The notes under the pieces are model-generated. The model made no database searches. It was not told where the DNA came from and saw nothing but the letters and a program-made list of their open reading frames with translations. Positions 6,808 through 13,429 of a stretch of DNA of 16,201 nucleotides are shown here, piece by piece. The position numbers were made by a program, and so were the translations under genes. Every line of letters starts with the position of its first letter. Within the stretch, counting starts at the first letter, position 1. This stretch comes from Acidimicrobiia bacterium (GTDB taxonomy: Bacteria > Actinomycetota > Acidimicrobiia > Acidimicrobiales > Iamiaceae): contig JAFBAD010000045.1 in NCBI GenBank assembly GCA_019247975.1, positions 1-16,201 of the forward strand, in the 5' to 3' direction.

Positions 6808-7587
6808 TCAGCGGCCCTTCCAGACGGGGTCCCGGCGCTCGATGAAGGCGGTGGCGCCTTCCTTGGCGTCTTCGCTGTTGAAGACCTTGGGCTGCCACTC
6901 CTTCATCAGCTCGCCGGCGGCGGCCGCGTCGGTGACCGCGGTGCGGGCGAGCTTCTTGGTCGCGGCCAGGGCGAGCGGGCCGTTCGCCGCGATGCGGGTC
7001 GCCATGGCGATCGCGGCGTCCATCACCTGATCCGGGGCGACGACCTGGTTCACCAGGCCGAGGGACCGGGCCCGCTCGGCGTCGACGAGATCACCGGTCA
7101 GCAGGAACTCCAGGGCGACGGCCAGCGGGATGCGGGTGCCGAGGAAGACCCCGCCGCCGGCCGCGAAGAGGCCCCGCTTCACCTCGGGCACGCCGAACTT
7201 GGCCTCGGACGAGGCGATGACGACGTCGCATCCCAGCAGCAGCTCGAAGCCGCCTGCGACCGCGGTCGCGTTGGCCGCGCCGACGACGGGGATCTCGAGG
7301 TCGCCGCGGGTGAAGCGGACGAAGCCCGCCATCCCGTCCTCGGCGCCGGCGGTCGGCGAGCCGCCCTCGGCGAACGCCCGCAGGTCCATGCCCGCGCAGA
7401 AGGCGCGGTCGCCGGTGCCGGTCAGCACCACGCAACGCGTGTCGGGGTCGGCCTCTGCGGCGACCATGCCCCGCCCGATGTCGCCGAGCAGCTCGGGGCT
7501 CAGCGCGTTGCGGGCCTCGGGGCGGTTCAGGCGGAGCACCCTCACCGCATCCCGCTGCTCGGTCACCAACACCGGTTCGTCGCTCAC
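6808..7587 (-). CDS. Enoyl-CoA hydratase/isomerase (crotonase family)
   Basis: This is a 259-residue crotonase of normal length. The oxyanion-hole segments are FCAGMDLR (63-70) and AVAGGFEL (109-116). Both glutamates that activate water in classical hydratases are present, Glu115 (GGFELLLGCD) and Glu135 (FGVPEVKRG). The C-terminal helices finish in FIERRDPVWKGR, the usual ending. It would hydrate a 2-enoyl-CoA to a 3-hydroxyacyl-CoA, the second step of beta-oxidation, though isomerases share the fold. The GTG start at 7587 has an AAAGGAA ribosome site and overlaps the stop of the preceding lipase-like gene by 4 bases (GTGA), so translation is probably coupled. It is the last gene of the minus-strand run that begins with the acyl-CoA dehydrogenase at 9667. 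Its 3' end faces the hairpin at 6743-6793. Confidence 0.92.
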   Translation of the reverse strand: MSDEPVLVTEQRDAVRVLRLNRPEARNALSPELLGDIGRGMVAAEADPDTRCVVLTGTGDRAFCAGMDLRAFAEGGSPTAGAEDGMAGFVRFTRGDLEIPVVGAANATAVAGGFELLLGCDVVIASSEAKFGVPEVKRGLFAAGGGVFLGTRIPLAVALEFLLTGDLVDAERARSLGLVNQVVAPDQVMDAAIAMATRIAANGPLALAATKKLARTAVTDAAAAGELMKEWQPKVFNSEDAKEGATAFIERRDPVWKGR

Positions 7588-8495
7588 TTGGTTCCTTTCA
7601 CGTGCTCGTCGATCCAGCGGGTCACGTCCCCCTGGACCTCGTCGCGGTTGGTCTCGTTCAACAGCTCGTGGCGTGCGCCGGGGTAGTAGATCGCGGTCAC
7701 GTCGTCGTGGCCGGCCCGGAGGCCCGCCTCGAGGTCACGCACGCCGGCGGCCATGTTCGACGCCGGGTCCTGCTCGCCGGTGATGAGCAGGGTCGGCAGC
7801 GACGCCGGGATGCGGGCCAGGCCCTCCGGCTCGGTCGATCCGGCCATCGCTCCCATGAACCCGGCCAGGAAACCGTAGGTCATCGGCATGCCGTCGCCGC
7901 AGAGCGGGTCGGCGATGTACGCGTCGACCTCGGCCTCGTCGCGCGACAGCCAGTCGAACTTCGTGCGGGCGGGCTCGAACGCCTCGTTGAACACGTCGAG
8001 CGCAGCAACGGGCTCGTCGGCCATGCCGGCGTCGACCGCCTGGCGCAGCCCTTCCGCCAGCTCGGCCACCTCCGGCCCGCCGCCCGGCGTGCCGCACAGG
8101 ATCAGCGCGTCGAGGCGGTCGCCGTGCACGACGGCGTAGCGCAGCGCGATCGCCGCACCCATCGAGTGACCGAAGAGCACCAGCGGCACGTCGGTGTCGA
8201 CGCTCTCCGTCGCGAGAGAGGCGAGCTGGTCGACGTCTTCGATGATGCCGTCGAACCCGGAGGGTCCGGTCCGGCCGGGTCCGGTCGCCGAGGCGGTGCG
8301 ACCGTGGCCCTGATGATCCGGTGCGAACACCGCCGCGCCGTCGGACCGCAGCAGCTGGGCGAAGCGGTCGTAGCGGCCCGAGTGCTCGCTCATGCCGTGC
8401 GCCACCAGGACCGTCCGCTGCGGAGCACCGTCCGGGAGCCAGCGCCGGTAGAAGACCTCGACGCCGTCGGGGTCCGTGAAGGTCAGCTCGTCCAC
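7584..8495 (-). CDS. Alpha/beta hydrolase, monoacylglycerol-lipase type (Hydrolase_4)
   Basis: This 303-residue hydrolase resembles monoacylglycerol lipases and lysophospholipases. It has HGMSEHSGRY (33-42) around the oxyanion hole, the elbow GHSMG with Ser111, Asp243 in TGEQDP and His276 in ARHELLNE. No signal peptide is seen, so it is probably cytoplasmic. It would release a free fatty acid from a monoester, which suits its place between an acyl-CoA dehydrogenase and an enoyl-CoA hydratase. The GTG at 8495 is preferred because TAAGG lies 8 bases upstream; a GTG at 8504 would add three residues. The gap to the dehydrogenase stop is 23 bases, and the 3' end overlaps the hydratase start by 4 bases. 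The family call is firm; monoacylglycerol as substrate is inferred. Confidence 0.88.
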   Translation of the reverse strand: MDELTFTDPDGVEVFYRRWLPDGAPQRTVLVAHGMSEHSGRYDRFAQLLRSDGAAVFAPDHQGHGRTASATGPGRTGPSGFDGIIEDVDQLASLATESVDTDVPLVLFGHSMGAAIALRYAVVHGDRLDALILCGTPGGGPEVAELAEGLRQAVDAGMADEPVAALDVFNEAFEPARTKFDWLSRDEAEVDAYIADPLCGDGMPMTYGFLAGFMGAMAGSTEPEGLARIPASLPTLLITGEQDPASNMAAGVRDLEAGLRAGHDDVTAIYYPGARHELLNETNRDEVQGDVTRWIDEHVKGTK

Positions 8496-8518
8496 GCCGC
8501 GCACCTTAGGAGAGCCGA

Positions 8519-9667
8519 TCAGAGCCCGAGCGAGCGGCCGATGATCTCCTTCATGATCTCGGTGGTCCCGCCGTAGATCGTGGTGATGCGGGCGTCCGCG
8601 TAGGCACGGGCGATCGGGTACTCGAGCATGTAGCCGTAACCGCCGAACAGCTGCAGGCACCGGTCGACCACCCGCTTCTGCAGCTCGGTGCACCACCACT
8701 TCGCCTCGGCCGCTTCGACCGCCGTGAGCTCACCGGCGTTGAGCGCGACGACGCAGCGGTCGACGAACGTCTCACCGATCTCCACCTCGGTGGCGATCTC
8801 GGCCAGCACGAACTTCGAGTTCTGGAAGGAGCCGATCGCCTGGCCGAAGGCGGTGCGCTCCTTCACGTACTCGAGCGTCCAGGTGAGTGCGGCGCGCGCC
8901 GCAGCCACGCCCGACATCGCGATCGACAGCCGCTCCTGCGGCAGGTTGGCCGTGAGCTGGTAGAAGCCCTGGCCCTCCTCGCCGAGCAGGTTCGCCACCG
9001 GCACCTGCACGTCGGTGAAGAACAGCTCGGCGGTGTCCTGCGCGTGCTGGCCGATCTTCTCGAGGTTGCGCCCCCGCTCGAAGCCGTCCATGCCCCGCTC
9101 GAGCACGACGAGCGACATGCCCTTGTGGCGTTGGCTCGGATCGGTCTTCACCGCGGTGATGACGAGGTCCGCGTTGATGCCGTTCGTGATGAACGTCTTC
9201 GACCCGTTGACGACGTAGTGGTCGCCGTCGCGGATGGCGGACGTCGACATCGACGCGAGGTCCGAGCCGATGCCCGGCTCGGTCATGGCGATCGCGGTGA
9301 TCAGCTCGCCCGACGCGATGCCCGGCAGCCAGCGCTCCCGCTGCTCGCCGGTGCAGTAGCGCATGAAGTAGGGGAGGCAGATGTCGTTGTGCAGCGTGAT
9401 GCCGAGGCCGGCACCGCCGACGCCGGCCGCCTGCACCTCCTCGCCGATGACCGCGTTGAAGCGGAAGTCGGCCACGCCGCCGCCGCCGTGCTCCTCGGGC
9501 ACCTCGAAGGCGAGGAACCCGTGGCGCCCGGCATCGGCGAACAGCTCGCGCGGCACGATGCCTGCAGCCGCCCACTCCTGCTGGTGCGGCACGACCTCCT
9601 TGTCCAGCCAGCTCCGGAAGCTGCCGCGCAGCTCCTCGTGCTCCTGCTGGTACAGCTCTCGGCGCAT
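8519..9667 (-). CDS. Acyl-CoA dehydrogenase, long-chain (LCAD)-like
   Basis: This is a 382-residue single-unit acyl-CoA dehydrogenase. It has the helical N-terminal domain, the AMTEPGIGSDLASM flavin and substrate signature, NGSKTFITNG, and the C-terminal FGGYGYMLEYPIARAY and YGGTTEIMKEIIGRSL. The medium-chain catalytic glutamate (YEGT) is replaced by glycine, but Glu245 in PQERLSIA sits where long-chain and isovaleryl-CoA dehydrogenases carry their base, so it should be active. The product feeds the crotonase two genes downstream. The ATG at 9667 gives the family's normal beginning (MRREL...EEHEELR). A GTG at 9706 would extend it into the start of the divergent oxidoreductase. No clear ribosome site precedes the ATG, but TATTAC lies 6 bases upstream, so a leaderless transcript is possible. 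It heads the run dehydrogenase, lipase, hydratase. Confidence 0.92.
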   Translation of the reverse strand: MRRELYQQEHEELRGSFRSWLDKEVVPHQQEWAAAGIVPRELFADAGRHGFLAFEVPEEHGGGGVADFRFNAVIGEEVQAAGVGGAGLGITLHNDICLPYFMRYCTGEQRERWLPGIASGELITAIAMTEPGIGSDLASMSTSAIRDGDHYVVNGSKTFITNGINADLVITAVKTDPSQRHKGMSLVVLERGMDGFERGRNLEKIGQHAQDTAELFFTDVQVPVANLLGEEGQGFYQLTANLPQERLSIAMSGVAAARAALTWTLEYVKERTAFGQAIGSFQNSKFVLAEIATEVEIGETFVDRCVVALNAGELTAVEAAEAKWWCTELQKRVVDRCLQLFGGYGYMLEYPIARAYADARITTIYGGTTEIMKEIIGRSLGL

Positions 9668-9689
9668 CTGCCAGTAATACTCACTTTTC
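9668..9689. promoter_or_regulatory. Minimal divergent promoter region with shared -10-like patch
   Basis: Only 22 bases separate the acyl-CoA dehydrogenase ATG (9667, minus) from the oxidoreductase GTG (9690, plus). They contain GTAATAC at 9674-9680, the only AT-rich patch nearby. Read on the minus strand it is TATTAC, 6 bases before the ATG; on the plus strand TAATAC ends 9 bases before the GTG. Both spacings suit leaderless transcripts. Neither gene has a good ribosome site. The -35 elements would have to lie inside the opposite gene. Confidence 0.35.
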
Positions 9690-10544
9690 GTGCGGGTGGG
9701 CTTCACGACGATGAACACGCCGGAGGATCCCGACCCGGCCACGCTGGCGCGAGCGCTCGAGGAACGGGGCTACGAGTCGCTCTGGATCGGCGAGCACTCG
9801 CACATCCCGGTGTCGCGCACCACGCCGTACCCCGCGGGCGGCGAGATGCCGAAGCAGTACACGCGGATGATGGATCCGTTCGTGAGCCTGACCGCGGCGG
9901 CGGCCGCGACCGAGCACCTGCGCCTCGCCACGGGCGTCGCCCTGCCGCTCGAGCACGACCTGTTCGCGCTCGCGAAGACGGTCGCCACCCTCGACGTGCT
10001 GTCGAAGGGACGGGTGCTGTTCGGTGTCGGCGTCGGATGGAACGTCGAGGAGCTGGCCGACCACCGGCCGGTCCCGTGGTCGAAGCGCTACCGCGCACTG
10101 GCCGAGTGCGTTGCCGCGCTGCGGGCGCTGTGGTGCGACGACGAAGCCGAGTTCCACGGCGAGTTCTACGACTTCGATCCGGTGTGGGCCTTCCCCAAGC
10201 CGGCGCAGTCGCCCCACCCGCCGGTGATCTGGGGCGCGGGCGGCCGCCTCGGCACGCAACAGGCGGCCGAGCTGGCCGACGGGTGGGCGCCGATGGACGT
10301 CGCGCTGGGCAACGTGGAGAAGCGGGTCACCCGGTTCCGCGAAGCAGTGGAAGCGGCCGGCCGCGACGACGTGCCGATCACGCTCGAGACCTTCGGCGAT
10401 CCGGACGCGGACCGCCTGCGGCGCTACCGCGACCTCGGGATCGAACGGGTGGTGATCGGCGCATCGCGCACGGGGTGGGACGACCCGACCGCCACCTTCC
10501 CCTTCATCGACCGCTGGGCCGAGGTGATCCCCAACCTCCGGTGA
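9690..10544 (+). CDS. Luciferase-like (LLM class) oxidoreductase, probably F420-dependent
   Basis: This is a 284-residue TIM-barrel protein of the bacterial luciferase-like family. It begins directly in the first strand (VRVGFTTMNTP), then shows ALEERGYESLWIGEHSHIP, RMMDPFVSLTAAAAATEHLRLATGV, the cofactor-region GRVLFGVGVGWNVEEL (about 110-125) and RYRALAECVAALRALW. The layout matches the actinobacterial subfamily typed TIGR03619, whose members are thought to use coenzyme F420 rather than flavin; the cofactor is inferred from this resemblance. Such enzymes carry out hydride transfers on alcohols, aldehydes, ketones or enoyl groups. A start at the ATG at 9711 would delete strand one and is unlikely. 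The stop touches the stop of the convergent three-cysteine gene with no base between. The substrate is unknown. Confidence 0.87.
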   Translation: MRVGFTTMNTPEDPDPATLARALEERGYESLWIGEHSHIPVSRTTPYPAGGEMPKQYTRMMDPFVSLTAAAAATEHLRLATGVALPLEHDLFALAKTVATLDVLSKGRVLFGVGVGWNVEELADHRPVPWSKRYRALAECVAALRALWCDDEAEFHGEFYDFDPVWAFPKPAQSPHPPVIWGAGGRLGTQQAAELADGWAPMDVALGNVEKRVTRFREAVEAAGRDDVPITLETFGDPDADRLRRYRDLGIERVVIGASRTGWDDPTATFPFIDRWAEVIPNLR

Positions 10545-10850
10545 TCAGTCCGAGGAGGGCAGCGCCTTGGCGTCCTTGAGCGGCACCGGCTCGTCACCGA
10601 TGCTCAACGAACCCTCGCCCGCCTTCGAGCAGAGGAGCTCGATGCCGGCGGCGTCGCTGGCGTAGCGCTTGCCGAGCTGCGTGCCGTTCGAGTGGTCGGC
10701 GGCGGGCGGCTTGCGGTCAGGCGTCTCGTCGACGGGCACCATCGGTTCGCCGCCGCAGCGCACGTCGACGTCGCCGTCCGGAGCCTTCACGACGACGACC
10801 TGGGTGTCGCACGTGACGCTCTGCAGTCGTGTCCCGGCCTTCAGCTGCAT
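10545..10850 (-). CDS. Conserved-looking small protein with three cysteines, function unknown
   Basis: This is a 101-residue protein I cannot assign to a characterised family. It starts MQLKAGTRLQSVTCDTQVVVVKA and contains Cys14, Cys32 (DVRCGGEPM) and Cys74 (ELLCSKAGEGSLSIGDEPV). Short hydrophobic strands alternate with charged turns, which suggests a small beta-rich cytoplasmic protein without signal peptide or membrane segment. Three cysteines in such a small protein could mark metal binding or a redox role, but there is no CxxC pair. The ATG at 10850 is preferred over one twelve codons upstream because the extra residues look unstructured. It is divergent from the acyl-CoA synthetase, and proteins of this look are, as I recall, found beside such ligases in other actinobacteria, which should be checked. 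Its stop abuts that of the oxidoreductase. Confidence 0.72.
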   Translation of the reverse strand: MQLKAGTRLQSVTCDTQVVVVKAPDGDVDVRCGGEPMVPVDETPDRKPPAADHSNGTQLGKRYASDAAGIELLCSKAGEGSLSIGDEPVPLKDAKALPSSD

Positions 10851-10909
10851 GGGCGGGGAGACTATCGGTCCGTTTGCCCATGGCACGCGGCCCCCACGAA
10901 GCTGCCCCG

Positions 10910-12415
10910 ATGCACCTCGGGATGTTGCTGGAGATGGCCGGCGACGGGCTCGGCGACCGGATCGTCATCGGGTCCCGGGAGGGCGGGCTCACCGCGGCCG
11001 GGTTGGCGGTGCGGGCCCGCCGTCTGGGCGCGCAGCTGGCCGGACGGCACGGCGAGCGGATCGCGCTGGTCGACCTCAACTCCGAGGCGGTCCCGCTGCT
11101 GCTTTTCGGCTCCGCGATCGCGGGCAAGCCGTTCGTGCCGATCAACTACCGCCTGACCGACGACCAGCTGCGCGCCATCGTCGCCCGGACCGCCCCGGCG
11201 ACGATCGTCGTCGGCGAGGGCGTCGCCGAGCGGCTCGGTCCGATGGACGACGTCGAGCTCATCACCCGCGACGAGCTGCTCGCGATGGCCGACGACGAGT
11301 CCTCCGAGGAGGGCGACGGCTACGCGGGCGACCCCGACGACATCGCGGTGCTGCTCTTCACGAGCGGTACGACCGGCGAGCCCAAGGCCGCGGTCCTCCG
11401 CCACAAGAACCTCGCGTCGTACATCGTCTCGACCATCGAGTTCGCCGGAGCCGGCGAGGACGAGTGCGCGATCGTCAGCGTGCCGCCGTACCACATCGCC
11501 GGGATCTCGGCCGCGCTGTCGGCGACCTACGGCGGCCGTCGTGTCGTGCACCTCGAAGCCTTCGAACCGAAGGAGTGGGTCGACACGGTCCGAGCGGAGG
11601 GCGTGACCCACGCGATGGTCGTCCCGACCATGCTCGGCCGCATCCTCGACGTCATCGAGGCCGACGGTGGCGGTCTGCCGTCGATGCGCAGCATGTCGTA
11701 CGGCGGCGGCCCGATGCCCGTACCGGTCATCGAGCGGGCGATGCGGTTGCTGCCCGACGTCGCCTTCGTCAACGCCTACGGGCTCACCGAGACGTCGAGC
11801 ACGATCGCGCTGCTCGGCCCCGACGACCACCGCGCCGCGTTCGCGAGCGACGACCCCGCGGTGCGGGCGCGGCTGGGGTCGGTCGGTCAGCCGCTGCCGA
11901 CGCTCGAGGTCTCGATCCGCGACGCCGACGGCCAACCGGTCCCGACCGGCGAGCGGGGCGAGATCTGGGTGCGGGGCGAGCAGGTGTCGGGCGAGTACCT
12001 CGGCCGTTCGCAGCTCGTCGACGACGGCTGGTTCCCGACCCGTGACGCAGGGGTCCTCGACGAGGCGGGGTACCTGTTCGTCCACGGGCGCCTCGACGAT
12101 GTGATCGTGCGGGGCGGCGAGAACCTCTCCCCGGGTGAGATCGAGGAGGTGCTGCTCACCGCGCCGGGCGTCGACCAGGCTGCGGTCGTCGGCATCCCGT
12201 CCACCGAGTGGGGCGAGCAGGTGGTGGCGGCCGTGGTGCTGCACCCGGGCGAGACGATCAGCGAGGCCGAGCTGCAGGACCACGTCCGCACCCAGCTGCG
12301 CTCGACCAAGACGCCCGAGCACATCCAGTTCCGCCAGGAGCTGCCGTTCAACGAGACCGGCAAGCTCCTGCGCCGGGTCCTGCGCGACGAGCTGACCTCC
12401 GAGTTCACCCCATAA
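10910..12415 (+). CDS. Acyl-CoA synthetase / AMP-dependent ligase (ANL superfamily)
   Basis: This is a 501-residue adenylate-forming ligase. The phosphate-binding loop LLFTSGTTGEPKAAV is at 148-162, NAYGLTETSS at 288-297, the hinge and C-domain segment HGRLDDVIVRGGENLSPGEIEEVL at about 392-415, and the catalytic lysine Lys485 in NETGKLLRRV. It would activate a carboxylic acid to an acyl-AMP and then an acyl-CoA. The usual TGD before the hinge is TRD (377-379), which keeps the ribose-binding aspartate but replaces the glycine. The ATG at 10910 gives the usual compact start (MHLGMLLEMAGDG); an ATG at 10880 would add ten residues, and neither has a clear ribosome site. The gene is divergent from the three-cysteine gene and meets the unusual crotonase tail-to-tail with 3 bases between. 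The acid activated is not predictable. Confidence 0.92.
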   Translation: MHLGMLLEMAGDGLGDRIVIGSREGGLTAAGLAVRARRLGAQLAGRHGERIALVDLNSEAVPLLLFGSAIAGKPFVPINYRLTDDQLRAIVARTAPATIVVGEGVAERLGPMDDVELITRDELLAMADDESSEEGDGYAGDPDDIAVLLFTSGTTGEPKAAVLRHKNLASYIVSTIEFAGAGEDECAIVSVPPYHIAGISAALSATYGGRRVVHLEAFEPKEWVDTVRAEGVTHAMVVPTMLGRILDVIEADGGGLPSMRSMSYGGGPMPVPVIERAMRLLPDVAFVNAYGLTETSSTIALLGPDDHRAAFASDDPAVRARLGSVGQPLPTLEVSIRDADGQPVPTGERGEIWVRGEQVSGEYLGRSQLVDDGWFPTRDAGVLDEAGYLFVHGRLDDVIVRGGENLSPGEIEEVLLTAPGVDQAAVVGIPSTEWGEQVVAAVVLHPGETISEAELQDHVRTQLRSTKTPEHIQFRQELPFNETGKLLRRVLRDELTSEFTP

Positions 12416-12418
12416 GGA

Positions 12419-13408
12419 TCACGCCAGCCGGTCGACGAGGCCCCAGTCGAGGGCGGTCGCCGCGTCGATCGTCTCGCCGGAGAGGCCGAGCCGAGCGGTC
12501 CGGTGCCGGCCGATCCGCCGGGGGAGGCTGACCGTCCCGCCCGCGCCGGGGACCAGTCCCAACGAGACCTCGGGCAGCGAGATCTCGGTCGAGTGATCGG
12601 CGACGACGTCGGCGGCGAAGGCGGGGAGCTCGATGCCCGAGCCGACGCATGCGCCGTGGAGATGGGCGGTGACGCGATCGCGCGTCGCGTCGATCGCCCG
12701 GCCTGCGCTCTGCTGCACGCGCACGAGGTGCGCACTCGCCGGGTCGTCGAACGAGCCGAACTCGTCGAGGTCGCCGCCCGCGCAGAAGGCCGCGCCGTCG
12801 CCTTCGAGGTGGACGCGCGTGATCGACGGGTCGGCGTGCACGAGCGCGAACGCGTCGACCAGCGCGTCGCGCATGGCCGAGCTCAGCGCGTTGCGGACGT
12901 GCGGCCGGTGCAGCACGACGTGCAGCTCGTCGCCGTCGCGCCGGAGGACGACCGGCGGTCCTTCCTCGTGGCGGACCTTCGCCGGTCGACCGGCGCGCCA
13001 TGCTGCGAACTCGGGACCGGCCTGCAGCGCGGAGTACACGGCTGACTCGGCCAGCAGGCCGTCGTCCGCCGACCGATGCTCCGATCCACGCAGCAGGAGG
13101 GCGAAGGCTGCGGACGCGATCGGGTGGGTGCGGACCGTTGCGGCGATCGCGTCGACGACCGGGTCACCGGCCTGCACCACCGCGTCACACACCGATGCCA
13201 GCCGGTGCTCGTGAGGGAGATCGCCCGCGGTGAGGCCCAGCACGACCACCGGCCGGCCGGTGTGGAGGGTCGATAGCGGCTCGCCGTCGTCTGCGTCGAG
13301 GTCGATCACCACGACGTCGGTCGACCCCGGCTCCGCCCACGGGCCTGCGGCCGGCCCACCCCGCAGTGCGGCCAGCCAGCTCCGCAGCGGTACCTCGGTC
13401 AGGGCCAT
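12419..13408 (-). CDS. Crotonase-family protein with rearranged (apparently permuted) domain order
   Basis: This is a 329-residue enoyl-CoA hydratase/isomerase-like protein. The catalytic core spans about 152-329: RPHVRNALSSAMRDAL, the oxyanion segment FCAGGDLDEFG (208-218), GACVGSGIELPAF with Glu260, and SLPEVSLGLVPGAGG with Glu280. Both hydratase glutamates are kept. It stops directly after DWGLVDRLA, lacking the roughly 65-residue helical end that normal crotonases need. The N-terminal part instead contains CDAVVQAGDPVVDAIAATVR (74-93) and ESAVYSALQAGPEFAAWRAG (121-140), which read like that missing end. Residues 31-60 look like degenerate strands. The start could also be the ATG at 13420 (four residues more). 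It is divergent from the amidohydrolase with 21 bases between starts. I believe similar proteins occur in mycobacteria annotated simply as hydratases. Confidence 0.87.
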   Translation of the reverse strand: MALTEVPLRSWLAALRGGPAAGPWAEPGSTDVVVIDLDADDGEPLSTLHTGRPVVVLGLTAGDLPHEHRLASVCDAVVQAGDPVVDAIAATVRTHPIASAAFALLLRGSEHRSADDGLLAESAVYSALQAGPEFAAWRAGRPAKVRHEEGPPVVLRRDGDELHVVLHRPHVRNALSSAMRDALVDAFALVHADPSITRVHLEGDGAAFCAGGDLDEFGSFDDPASAHLVRVQQSAGRAIDATRDRVTAHLHGACVGSGIELPAFAADVVADHSTEISLPEVSLGLVPGAGGTVSLPRRIGRHRTARLGLSGETIDAATALDWGLVDRLA

Positions 13409-13429
13409 CGCGGCGATCATGGCGCGCAG

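Noticed and set aside
8519..9667. The acyl-CoA dehydrogenase as inactive because glycine replaces the YEGT glutamate.
   Set aside because: Glu245 occupies the alternative position used by long-chain and isovaleryl-CoA dehydrogenases, so loss of activity is not indicated.
10862..12322. A 486-codon minus-strand frame opposite the acyl-CoA synthetase.
   Set aside because: It lacks recognisable motifs and mirrors the GC-skewed codons of the ligase.
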